Part shown: positions 9,526-20,900 of the stretch, piece after piece
How positions within the stretch are numbered: the stretch's first letter is position 1
How the letters are laid out: each line of letters starts with the position of its first letter
Position numbers and translations under genes: made by a program
The notes under the pieces: generated by a model
The model's database searches: none
What the model saw: the letters and a program-made list of their open reading frames with translations, nothing else
Told to the model about the DNA's origin: nothing
DNA from: Aquimarina megaterium XH134
GTDB lineage: Bacteria; Bacteroidota; Bacteroidia; Flavobacteriales; Flavobacteriaceae
Direction of reading: 5' to 3'
Length of the DNA stretch: 64,000 bases
Assembly: GCF_000520975.1 (NCBI RefSeq)
Contig: NZ_JACB01000043.1
Location: forward strand, 1 to 64,000

Positions 9526-12500
9526 ATGAAAATTAATTGGTCACTCACAAGAATCATCTTTTTACTTTTTCTAGCTAGCGGTACATTGTTTTCGCAAGAT
9601 AAAGGAGTATACTTAGATAATGTTATGTTAAGTATTCCTGGCACAGGAGAATCAACTTCGGGCAGTTTAAATTTTATTACGCCGTGTTCTACTTTTAATG
9701 TTAATGAAGGAAAAGTATGGGTCAAAATTGACCTGGGAGAAAATTACGAATTTGGATATGATAATTTTGGGGTTCCATTTGAGATAGGAATGGATCTCGA
9801 AATAAAAGTCCTTACAGACAACCCGAGTATTGATCCGGCAATATCATTTAAAGTTGAATTGAATAATAACAAACCAGAAAGTGTCGTTTTTCTCGATCTT
9901 AACCAATATATAGATACAGATAATAATAGTACAGGACTCTCTTATCTCGGAAATAAAATTAATGGTGTTCGTGCTACCATTAGTAACCTTACGAATACTG
10001 CAGTTACAATTAATACAGGAACAGCGTTAAATGTTGGACTAAACTATGAAATGAATTATGGTATTGATGTAAGTGCAAACACGGTAAGTAATTTAACAAA
10101 AACAGCTGTAGCCAATAGCAAAGCAATAGTGTTTAATTGGACAGATAGTTGTAATGCTCCGGGATACGAATTACAGATTATTAGATTATATAACACAGAT
10201 CCGGCAACATCATCTGATCAAAGAACAATAACAACAACTATTGATTGGGATAAGGCATTATCATTACATGTAGACGGGGCAACAACTTCTATCGATCTCA
10301 CGATGGGAGAAGGACAAGGATATTATGCATGGCGAGTTAGACCAATAGGAACGTATTACGAAAATGGAATTGGTAATAATAAAAACTGGGGGAGTTGGAA
10401 TGCTCTAGATTATACAGCATGTACTTCGTGTATATTTACACTTTCAACAAGCGCTAATCAGGTATTCTTTTTTACAGATACCGACGACCAAAAAAATTAC
10501 CAGTACAGTAGAGTTTTTACCGAAAATAACAAAGTAAGTGAGCAAGTGACCTATGCTACTTCTTTAAACCAAGTTAAACAAACACAACGATATATACCCT
10601 CAAAAGATTATAAGGTAATTACACAGACAATTCTAGATAATTCGGGAAGGCCTACTATAAACACATTACCAGTACCAATTGTTGGAGAAAAGATAAGTAA
10701 TTACAAAGAAGGTTTTGTACAGACGAATAAAAACCTATACAAAGCAAAGGATTTTGATGAAGAGGATAATTATGGCGCTCCGGCAATGATAGATGCTACT
10801 GGTGCTTTTGAATACTATTCTGGTGCCAATGCAGATAAAAGAATACCAGATGCAGAAGGGTATCCTTTTACCAGAGTTATTTTTAGTAACGATGGTACCG
10901 ATCGTGTTGTTGAACAATCAGGTGTTGGAAAAACACACATGATAGGTAATATAGCTGATGGAAAAACAAGAACTACAAGAACTTTATATTCTACACCTAC
11001 AGAGGATGAATTGGTAAAATTATTTGGAGATGAAGCACCTAATCATCAGGATGTTGCAAAAATTGTAACCGTCGACCCTAATAGTACAAGATCGGTTTCT
11101 TATATCACTAAAGAAGGAAATACAATCGCTACAGGGCTTACTTTTAGTGAAGATGATACTGTGTTAGATAGTGTAAAAGATACAAATCCGGATAACACAG
11201 TTAAAGGGGTAACCGATAGAATAACTAATAATATAAAAACATCAACAGGATTTTTAGCATCTAAACGTATTACTATTTTAGAAGACGGAACAGATGTAGA
11301 TATAAGTTATACAATTACAAGACCTGTATTAGATGGGTTATGCCATAATTTAGAATTAGATTTAGACTATAGTCTAAAAATTGAAGTTTTTGATATAGGT
11401 ACAGGAAACGTAGTACATAGTTTTGAACAACCAACCTTAAAAGATTTAACAGATACAACAAATGACGGTATAGATAATGTTACTGTAGATTTCGGAAATG
11501 TAATTTTAAATACAGGTACATATTATATTCAAAAAACATTAGTACCTAGCGATTCTATAAAGCTTGATTTGGTTAATGCAGAGGATAGTATTAATAAACT
11601 TATAAAACCATTTTTTGATTGGATTATTGATTTTTCTAATGAAGTGGATTGTGAAGAAGAAATGGAATATCTATATAATGATATTTTCCATTTTGGTAAA
11701 TTAGTATATAATAAGCAACTTGCAGCAAATATTGTTACCGATGCTACTACAGGAAGAAGAATCGCTACTGTTAATTTTGATTGCGCAGGATGCTCTGATG
11801 AAAAAATAAGTTTTAGGAGTAAAGACCCAACAGATCCTGAAGCAGATGACGAATTTTTAGATTATTACCTAGGTAGAGAAGATCAATATAAAATCACAGT
11901 TTATTATTTTGATCCTAGTGGTGATTTAAAGGCTTTTAATTATGATACCGATACCTCAATTGAGGGAAGAAGACCTGTAAAAGTTGGATTTGAAACACCA
12001 TGTTGCCAGTTTCAGGTACCTATAATATTTACACCCCCTTTCCGTACTCCAATTCCAAAAGCTTTAGAAGCATATCGAAATAATAAACAATTAGATGATC
12101 AGGTGGTAGAATCCATCTCATACTTTGGGACAGGAGCAACTCCGTTAACTACTCCGAACCCAGATAATCATATAAATCCAAATCCAAATTTCTTATTAGA
12201 TACAGAAAACAACTTCACTTATGAGAAACTAAACGATGGTTCGGTAACGCTTAAGAATACTGATGCTTATCCTATTGATTTTGAAGGGTATGCTATCTCT
12301 ATGCTTTACGAATGTAAAAGTGCAGTTAATACTGGATATACAAGAGAAAGAGCAGCAGAAGAAATTTATGCTCAACTAGTAGGATGGCAACGACCTGGGG
12401 TTTTTAATCAAATGGTTTATCATATGGCTACAGATCAATATGGTGATCAGGATTGCCCTAAAGTAGAAGAGGATATTCCTAATCATCCAGTTCCAAATGG

Positions 12501-14544
12501 AAACTACGAATCTTGTGATTACCCAAAACCTAAAGTGATATTACCAGGATCGCAGTACTCTGCACAAGAATTGGCAGAATGTTGGGAACCTATCGTAATA
12601 GAACTAGTAAATAAATTATGTGTTGGTGATTATGATTTGGACTCAAATGAAGAAAATAATGTAGCAGATAGTTATGACACAAGAGGTGGCGATAGTAGAG
12701 GGCATTTAAGAAAAAATATAAAAAACTTTATCGTACGATGGATCGCAAAGCGTAAACTGGTAAGAAGAATAAGAAGACAAAATGTAAGTACTAATGGTGT
12801 TGCTCAGGATCAGGCAGAGGCAGAGCTAGGTAGTGTAGTATATAAATTCTTTGAATGTACGGGTTACAAATTTGGAGATATCATAAATGAAGTACCTAAA
12901 GACAAAGCTCCTAAGGCTAATTTCCCAGTATTTCAACCCGACTTCGATACGTTGGTGAATTCAAAAACCAATCTAAAATATACAAAATATGATCGAAAAA
13001 GGCTAACGGGCCTTATAGGGGAATGGTTAGACCTTTTTGATCCGGAAACAAGAGAACATTATTATAATATTAAAGATCCTGTGTATGCTTTTAAGTATTT
13101 TGAATATAAAGAAGGAACATTTCCTATTCTTGAAGCAGAGACCTGTTTTAGAGATCCTAATATTTGTATTGAAGAAGTAGTTAATGAAACAACAGGAGAA
13201 ATTGAAGAAAAAGAGTTCGGTTGTTGTGGTGAATATCCCGATGGAACTCCCATCCCCTGTAACTTTTGTGATGTAGGATATATACAGTGTGAACAAACTT
13301 CAAAAGATTGGAATTGTGATCAACGTCTTACTTTTTATAACCTGGTAAAAGACTTTAAAGAAGAAGTGGTACCCGATGTCGTACCCGTTAATTGTGGAAA
13401 TTATTTTGAAGCAACCAGTTATGTGTTAAATCCGGATTATGAAAAAGAATCAGGTTTCATATTAACCTTTACCAGTGCAGATGTATTACCAGGAACATTA
13501 TCTGGATTAGAATTTTTATCAGCGGATTTATTTGCAGAAAATGGAGGGTATATCACTAATAGTTTTGCAGATATGCCACCGATTCCTCAAGATAGATGGT
13601 TTATTGATCTGGCAGGTGAACCGCAAGCTACCGGAGTTAGTATGATTGAAAATGAAGTTTCATTATTGATGAAGGAATGTAATGAGAACTGTGATGACAA
13701 ACGAGAATTCTTTAAGCGAAACTTAATAGAACTGTTTGAAAACAGGTGTTATGTAATTGGCAAATGTAAAATCGACCCTAATGATAATATAGTTCCCGAG
13801 GAAGATATTGAAGCATTAGTAGAACAGATTGTACAACAATGTAAAAAGCAATGCGAGGTAGATACCTATGCTTGTATAGATGAAACATGTAGACTTTTGG
13901 GAGCACCTACACGAGTAGATAGGTCAGATCCTAACGCTATTTCTAAATATACTATCGATCTTAGTTTCCCAGAATTAGGAGTGTCTGGACCTGTAGTCGC
14001 TGGATTGTCTACCAGAGAAGAACAGAAATTAAAATATTTTGATCCGTTAACCGGGATAACAACTCAAACAAAGGAATCTCCTATAGAAGAAAACCTCCCT
14101 AGCGGATTGGTTAAGTACTCATATAACACATCGGCATATCCTTTTGTAACGATTTGGGATATTAGACAATCTCTTACCTATGCGCAATCTACCAGATCGA
14201 AACAGGCATTAGAATGGACAGTAAAATTAGATATTCCTAGTAAATGTGATAACACAGGAAATTATAATCCGGATTTGACATATGATACAAATAATTTACC
14301 TGTAGAACCTGTATACGTTTATAACAAGGATACCAAAAAATGGGAACAGCAATCTTTTGAAATATGTACAGATCAGGCAGATTATATTACTCGCCAAAAC
14401 CCTAATGGACCTGGAGATACTTTTGTAGATAGAGATAAATATATCAAGACTACTAAAAAACCATTTTCTCCTACTGACCCTGATTTTGATCCGGTCGAGT
14501 CGCCAAAAACCGGAATAAATGTAGTCATTGATCCTAATAACTAA
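9526..14544 (+). CDS. Giant secreted RHS-associated protein, Cys-rich C-terminal half (1672 aa)
   Basis: A signal peptide (MKINWSLTRIIFLLFLASG, cut near LFSQ) is followed by a beta-sandwich region and an Fn3-like segment (about residues 190-300, ending YYAWRVRPIG). Next is a segment like the Bacteroidota DUF6443/RHS N-terminal module (YQYSRVFTENN, VKQTQRYIPSKDYKVITQT, ILDNSGRPTINTLPVP; about residues 320-420). The second half is rich in Cys (CCGEYPDG, CNFCDVGYIQCEQ, CNENCDDK), so disulfides or metal sites are likely. No toxin, RHS core or sorting domain is visible, which again fits a separate shell or scaffold subunit. The next gene follows within 13 bp when its internal ATG is used, so they are probably co-expressed. 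Confidence 0.78.
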   Translation: MKINWSLTRIIFLLFLASGTLFSQDKGVYLDNVMLSIPGTGESTSGSLNFITPCSTFNVNEGKVWVKIDLGENYEFGYDNFGVPFEIGMDLEIKVLTDNPSIDPAISFKVELNNNKPESVVFLDLNQYIDTDNNSTGLSYLGNKINGVRATISNLTNTAVTINTGTALNVGLNYEMNYGIDVSANTVSNLTKTAVANSKAIVFNWTDSCNAPGYELQIIRLYNTDPATSSDQRTITTTIDWDKALSLHVDGATTSIDLTMGEGQGYYAWRVRPIGTYYENGIGNNKNWGSWNALDYTACTSCIFTLSTSANQVFFFTDTDDQKNYQYSRVFTENNKVSEQVTYATSLNQVKQTQRYIPSKDYKVITQTILDNSGRPTINTLPVPIVGEKISNYKEGFVQTNKNLYKAKDFDEEDNYGAPAMIDATGAFEYYSGANADKRIPDAEGYPFTRVIFSNDGTDRVVEQSGVGKTHMIGNIADGKTRTTRTLYSTPTEDELVKLFGDEAPNHQDVAKIVTVDPNSTRSVSYITKEGNTIATGLTFSEDDTVLDSVKDTNPDNTVKGVTDRITNNIKTSTGFLASKRITILEDGTDVDISYTITRPVLDGLCHNLELDLDYSLKIEVFDIGTGNVVHSFEQPTLKDLTDTTNDGIDNVTVDFGNVILNTGTYYIQKTLVPSDSIKLDLVNAEDSINKLIKPFFDWIIDFSNEVDCEEEMEYLYNDIFHFGKLVYNKQLAANIVTDATTGRRIATVNFDCAGCSDEKISFRSKDPTDPEADDEFLDYYLGREDQYKITVYYFDPSGDLKAFNYDTDTSIEGRRPVKVGFETPCCQFQVPIIFTPPFRTPIPKALEAYRNNKQLDDQVVESISYFGTGATPLTTPNPDNHINPNPNFLLDTENNFTYEKLNDGSVTLKNTDAYPIDFEGYAISMLYECKSAVNTGYTRERAAEEIYAQLVGWQRPGVFNQMVYHMATDQYGDQDCPKVEEDIPNHPVPNGNYESCDYPKPKVILPGSQYSAQELAECWEPIVIELVNKLCVGDYDLDSNEENNVADSYDTRGGDSRGHLRKNIKNFIVRWIAKRKLVRRIRRQNVSTNGVAQDQAEAELGSVVYKFFECTGYKFGDIINEVPKDKAPKANFPVFQPDFDTLVNSKTNLKYTKYDRKRLTGLIGEWLDLFDPETREHYYNIKDPVYAFKYFEYKEGTFPILEAETCFRDPNICIEEVVNETTGEIEEKEFGCCGEYPDGTPIPCNFCDVGYIQCEQTSKDWNCDQRLTFYNLVKDFKEEVVPDVVPVNCGNYFEATSYVLNPDYEKESGFILTFTSADVLPGTLSGLEFLSADLFAENGGYITNSFADMPPIPQDRWFIDLAGEPQATGVSMIENEVSLLMKECNENCDDKREFFKRNLIELFENRCYVIGKCKIDPNDNIVPEEDIEALVEQIVQQCKKQCEVDTYACIDETCRLLGAPTRVDRSDPNAISKYTIDLSFPELGVSGPVVAGLSTREEQKLKYFDPLTGITTQTKESPIEENLPSGLVKYSYNTSAYPFVTIWDIRQSLTYAQSTRSKQALEWTVKLDIPSKCDNTGNYNPDLTYDTNNLPVEPVYVYNKDTKKWEQQSFEICTDQADYITRQNPNGPGDTFVDRDKYIKTTKKPFSPTDPDFDPVESPKTGINVVIDPNN

Positions 14545-14557
14545 ACCTATAGCAACG

Positions 14558-14965
14558 ATGAAAAATAGAATCAAACATAGTATGATCCTGATTTTTGGGA
14601 TGTTTTGTACGACACTTTTTTATGCGCAACAAAATACATTTGACTTTGAGGTTTATGAAAAAGAAAAAAATGTATTTGAAATCTCACTTCAGCTCTATGA
14701 AGCTGTGAATGTAAAGTTTATTCAGATAGATTTAATTGAAGATGGGCATGTGCTGGACAACCAGGAAGCAATATTGAATAGAAAATCAGATAATAACTTC
14801 TATTTGTTTTATAATCAAGAAGAAACCTTAGTCTATTTAGATGATCTAAAAATGATCATAGAAAAGAAATGGGGTAAAGCAAAACCGAGATCTATAACTC
14901 TAGAAGTTCGACTTTTAAATAACGAATTTCAGCTAATCACCAGAAACCGTAAACAAATCAGATAA
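14558..14965 (+). CDS. Small secreted protein of unknown function (135 aa)
   Basis: I chose the ATG at 14558 rather than the upstream ATG at 14528, because it puts the basic residues KNRIKHS directly before a signal peptide that ends at FYAQ. The mature part (about 110 residues) is a small beta-rich domain with patterns such as FEISLQLYEAVNVKFIQIDL, similar to Ig-like/beta-sandwich folds, with no Cys. It sits between the 1672-aa and 3596-aa RHS-array genes (13 and 20 bp gaps) and is therefore probably made with them. Small secreted partners in the middle of shell genes may act as a linker or assembly factor (inference). Confidence 0.72.
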   Translation: MKNRIKHSMILIFGMFCTTLFYAQQNTFDFEVYEKEKNVFEISLQLYEAVNVKFIQIDLIEDGHVLDNQEAILNRKSDNNFYLFYNQEETLVYLDDLKMIIEKKWGKAKPRSITLEVRLLNNEFQLITRNRKQIR

Positions 14966-14985
14966 CCAACTCGAATACACACAAG

Positions 14986-17900
14986 ATGAAAAAAATATAT
15001 ACTGTACTTTTTCTATTACTTACTGTAATAGGATATGCACAATCCAATGCTGATTTGTTGATAGAAACATCTACCAATGCTTCATTGGTAGTTTGCGGCG
15101 ATGAAGTAACTTTTACCATTAAATTAACCAATAGAAGTAATGCTGTTTTATCTGGTATTGTATATAATTCTACATTACCGAATGGAATTACTTTGGTGAA
15201 TTCGCAATATCCTAATAGTAGTAATACAGCTGGCCAGGTAAAGTTTGCAATACCTAGTATTCAGGCTAATGAAGTTACTAATTTCACCTATACTGCAAAA
15301 GGAAGCTGTACGTTATTAACCGAGTTTGATTCTGCAACACAAACCAATGAGACATTTGTTGTAAGAAATACAAATTCAGTCGCATATAAGGTAAATGCTG
15401 GGGCAGAACAAACAGTAACTGGTACTTCAGAATCGTATAATGTTAATTTTCCAGAACTATTTGTAAAGGTAAAAGATCAGGATGTTAATATACAGGTAGG
15501 TGTATTGGAAAAAGATACCGACGGTTCTGTATTTAATAGAGAAATTGAAGTAAGTAATAGTGGTCTTGGAGCTGTGAGTGAGTTTAGATTATATGTAGAC
15601 TACGATGCCAATATTGATTTTAATGAGCTCAAACTATCTACGGGTCAGGTATTAACACCTATTGGGCCAGCAGTCACTTCCCCTTTAGGAGCCGGACTAC
15701 AACGTTTGGAATATACAATTACTAATTTTTCAACGATAGGAAATGGTAATGCTGCTTTTGAGCAAAATGAAAGATTGATATTTATAGACAAAGTATCACT
15801 TGATGCGACAGATTGCTTATCATCTATGGCAACAAATTATACTGCAGTGTATGGGTGCAATACTACATTTTGTGAAGTCATAGATGATAAAGATGCGACT
15901 TCTGTAAATTATTTAAGCTTTGTTCAGGGAGCACCAAAATTCTCTTCAAAAACAACTCTAGTGAAATCTGGAGATTTATGTGGAGATCCTATAAAAATAA
16001 GATATACTTATACTAATTTAGGAAATGGCTCAAATGTGTCATCTGCAGATGCTGCTTTTAACTTAAGATTATTAGAGAAAGGAGATTTGTTTAAAGATTT
16101 AGGAGTTAATAAAATGCTAATCAATGGTAATGAATTGATTGGAGCTCCACGGTTTAATGATATACAGTATGATTTCTCGCTTAATGCAAATGGATTTTTT
16201 AGTACAGACCCTGATGGTGCTGGAGTTGGACTAGATGATATTGATAAAGATGGCGTATTTGATGATTTACCTGTAGGATCTACAGTAACTATTGATGTTG
16301 AATTTAATTTTGTTTGGGATGCCAATATTATTGATAATATAAGTTCTGAAAGAATAACAAACTCTACATTATATAGTACTTCGAATTCATGTGGTTCAAT
16401 AAGTTATAATTATAGAGGTTTTAATGGGCTAAGTTTTGGATCATATCAACCAACTTCACCAAATATAGTAGTGCCAAATGAATTGAAAACAGGAGATACT
16501 CCAACACTGGTTTTTAATGTGAATTATAGGAATTTGTTAAGAGAAAATATAGTGTTGGGAGCTATTAACTTCTCTAAAAACTACCTTTCAAGATTTACAG
16601 TGCCAGAAGGATATAAAATAGAGAATGTCATTTGGTATAATAAAAATACAAATTCACCTGACCCTGATGCTCAGGTATTACCTGCAACTTCAATAGGAAA
16701 TAATCAATACGAAGTAAGAGGAGGTGGTCAAAATGGAAGATATGAAGTTAAAGTGTTGATTGAATGCAGCGATACTTTAGTAGAAACGATAGAGGATATA
16801 AAATGGGAAATGGATGTAGACATTTGTAATGACTATAATAGTTTGGAGTTGTTAGAAATGGTTCGAGAATCATCGTCTGTATTTACAATGTTTGAGCGAT
16901 GTACTACGGATCCAGGAGGCCCAGGAGGAGGAGGGGATACCTGTGATTTTAAAACAGAAACATTCGACGTTACTAGAAATACATTTGGTTATGTAGAAGG
17001 GTATAATGGATTAGAATATTATACTGCAAATCAATTAAGTTCAATACCAAAAGTAACTGCTCAAACCCAAGGAATTGAATTGAAAAAAGGATATCCTCTT
17101 GATAAGGTTTTAGTGACGTCAACAGGATTGTTAAATACAGATGCCGGAGAATCTTACAACAAAATCTCATTTGAGATGGCATTTAACCTTCCAGAAGGTG
17201 TTAACATAGGTTTATTGGAACATAATACTGATGGATTTCTTTTAATCAATAATACGAGTTATGGATTAACTAACCCTTCTGTTCAGGTAGATAGTAGGAA
17301 TAGAGTTACGTATACTTATACTATTCCTGTAAGCGCTGTTTCTGGATCAAATATCTCTTTAGAAGTAAAAGATTTAGAACTTAAATTATTAAAAAAATCA
17401 AATATAACTTTAGAACCAGGGGCTTATAACCTTTCCGTCTTTAGAGGAAAGTTTTTAGGAGAAAACAATTCGGGAGTTGATGGATGCGGCCCTTCAAAAG
17501 GAACAAATTTTGAATTGTATGTTCCGAAATCTTCTGCATATGTTATAACAAATAACCGTAGAAGTTGTAATAGTTATAATGGTTATAGATATCCATTAGC
17601 TGGTTTTAATGTAACTTCTGCTACACGAGGGGATGATTTTGTTAATGAATATAGACCATTAATATTACCTGTTAGATCAGTATATAATTTACCAGATGGA
17701 TATCAGTTACAAAATGAAAATCCGTATTCAAATTCTCCTCATTTCTTTAATAAAGATAATTCTGCGCTTCTAAACCCTTTAACTAATTATAATTTAACCA
17801 ATAATACGATAGAATTATTTTTGAATGAATTAGCGTTATTAAGCGGAGATAAGCATGTAGGTACTAGTTCTTTTTATAATGCTATAGAACCAATTTGTGA

Positions 17901-20900
17901 AGATAATTATTCAGTTCCTCCATTAGGAAATATAAAGAAATTTCCTATGGATTTGTTTTATATCGACTTACTTGAAGACCCTTCAGTGACTATCGATTAT
18001 TTTTCTTCTTTAAATAAAGAAAATATTATCAATTTTATAGAAGAATTCAATGTGCCATATTCTGTTTCAGCAAATCAGGTACAAGAAGGATTTGAAAGAA
18101 AGACAGACTGGCCAATACAATTTTGTAACGATAACAATTTTTATGCACTTAAAAATGCTTGGATCGCATTAGAATTAAAAAATGAAGATCAAAGCACAAT
18201 TTTAATAGGAGCTAAAGATCAGGATGGAAATATGATTCCCGAAGAGGATATCATATTTTATGGCCCTATAAATCCCCGTTCTGGCAAGCCTAAAAATATG
18301 TTAATACGATTAAATGGGACTATTATAAATGCAGAAACTTGTGTTACCATTTATCCAATAGCAGAATATAGAGTTTGCGAAAATGATGTGGAACAAGATA
18401 TAGATTTAATAGCTGGTTGGTATTGCGATTCATGGCCCCTTTCGGGAGAAGCATATGATGAAACTTCAGAGTTGACAGCAGTAACTTCAATAAATAACCC
18501 TGGTATTTTAACTTGCCAATATGAGTACAAAAAAGATATAGTAACCTTACGATACAAAACCGGAGGAATTGATTGGGAAGTAAACCGAGTAGGCAATGAA
18601 GTAGACCTTTGTGAGGATATTGCTTTTGATGTAAAAGTAGTAAGCTCTAAGTTTGCCAATGTATATGACACCAATGTTACTGTTGATTTACCAGTTGGAG
18701 TTTCTGCTTCAGATGTAAGTACGATAACTTATACCTATAGTGGAGCATCAGCTACAGTACCTGCTTCTTTTATACAACAAAATGTATCAGGTACCCAAGA
18801 TCTAATCATCAAAGCATCAGATTTAGTAACTTCTTTATTGGTAGCATCAGGAGATCTTACCGATGCAACAGAAAGTACGATCCCAGGAATTCGTTTACCC
18901 GGTAAGAATGAAATTAGCTTTAGAATAAGCCTAAATTCAGATTGTAACTATAACCCGGGAAAACCAGTTAAGTTTTTCCTAGAAGGAACTACCAACTGTT
19001 CAGAAAATATCAATCTTCAGTTTGATCGTTTTATTCCGCTTAAAGGATTAACTACTCCGGATATAACAGTAGACATTACAGGTAGTAACTTTTTGGTTTG
19101 TAATGATAGTAATGAAGTAACTATAGCAGTGGTAAATGCAAGTGTTAATCCTATTGCTCAACAACAATTGGTAGTTACATTACCAACCGGGGTTACTTAT
19201 GCAAATGAGGTAAGTGGTTTTCCTGCACCTACAAGTACTACGGCAACTACAGTAACCTGGAGTCTAACGGATTTAGATACTAATAAAAATCAAACTTTTA
19301 AAATAAATACCCGTTTAACTAATCTATCGGGAACTAGTTTTGAGTATCAGGCAGAAACCATACAAAACGGGCAAGCTACTTGTATTTCAAATAATCAGGT
19401 TTGTGACCTTGAGGTTACTACAGCTAGTGATACTGTAGAAGTGGTAAACTCTCCGTTTCCGGGAATAACGATCAATACATTAAGCAGTTCTCCTGTGTGC
19501 GAAGGTGAAGATGTGGTGGTAGAAGTTGTACTTTCTGGAGCATTAGTAGGAGGAAGTTATACCTATACCTGGAATGTACAGCCTATATCTTCTAATGGTA
19601 ATCAGTTTACTTTTAGACCATTAAATTCAACATCATTACAAGTTACTGTACAATCTGCAACAAACCCTGCGCCTAATTGTAGCGGTACTGCAACTGTAGA
19701 TGTAGAAGTATACCCAAGTGCAGAGATAAACCTTACTTTGGTAGATGGTGTAAGTTGTTCTGGTAAGTCTGATGGTAAAGTTACCGTTAGCATTACAGGA
19801 GAACAAGGCACTGGGTATTTAGAGCAAGAGCCTTTCGAAATTGTAAATTCTACCTATCCTAACCTGGTTACTATTGGTCAACAATTAACAAATGGGCAGG
19901 AATTAACTATAGAAAATATACCCGAAGGAAATTTCAGTATTACATTCAAAGATAATTACGGTTGTCAATTTGAAAAATCAATAGCAATTGGTGTTGTAGA
20001 TAAACCTATAGATGAATTATGTGTTTCGTTATTACCTTGTGATGTCACAAGTGGTAATGTAACGGTATCATTTAATACGCTAGATGTCCACCCATCTCTT
20101 ACAGGAACAAATTATACAGGAAGGATATATAAAGTTACAGGAGGTACATCTGAAGATATTGTTACTTATACAGGAACATTTCCTGATGCACAAAGTCATG
20201 AGCTTATAAATGCAATAGTTGGGGATAGTTATTATGTAGAAATCACTGCAGCTAATGGATGTATATTTTCTACTCCTTTTAGACCGAGAACTATTGGAGC
20301 TAGTGTAACTATTAAAGAAGATTCTCCTTATCTGGAAGTTTGTTTTGCTAATGACACTTTAGATGTAAACTTTGAATTAAAAAATAATGGGAATTCCTGT
20401 TCAATTTATACTGTTTCGGGGTATACTGTATTCTTTGGAAGCGTAGATAGTGAAGGAGAATTCGTAGGAACACCAGAAGTGTTTGATGATATTCCGTCAT
20501 TAGGAAGTGACCCTACACCATTTCAATTACAGAATGTTGGTCCTGGTAATTACAAAATTTTTGTTCAACCAAGTGCTGTTACATCATATAATGGTGCTCT
20601 TGAAGCTTGTGGGACATCGAAATACTTCAATATAAAGGCGCTTTCTAACTTATCCGTAGATACGATCGCTAATAATCCACAATGTGCAGGAGAAGATTCT
20701 GGTAGTGCAGAGGTTGTGGTAACAGGAAATTCAGGAGCGGTTAGCTATGAATGGACCAATACTGCCGGCGAAGTGGTTTCGATAGGGTATATTGCTACAG
20801 GGCTTATAGCTGGTGAATATAGTGTAGTAGTTGCAGATGAGAGTGGATGCGGAGCAACAGATCCGGTTAAAGTAACCTTAGAAGATCCAACACCTTTAGA

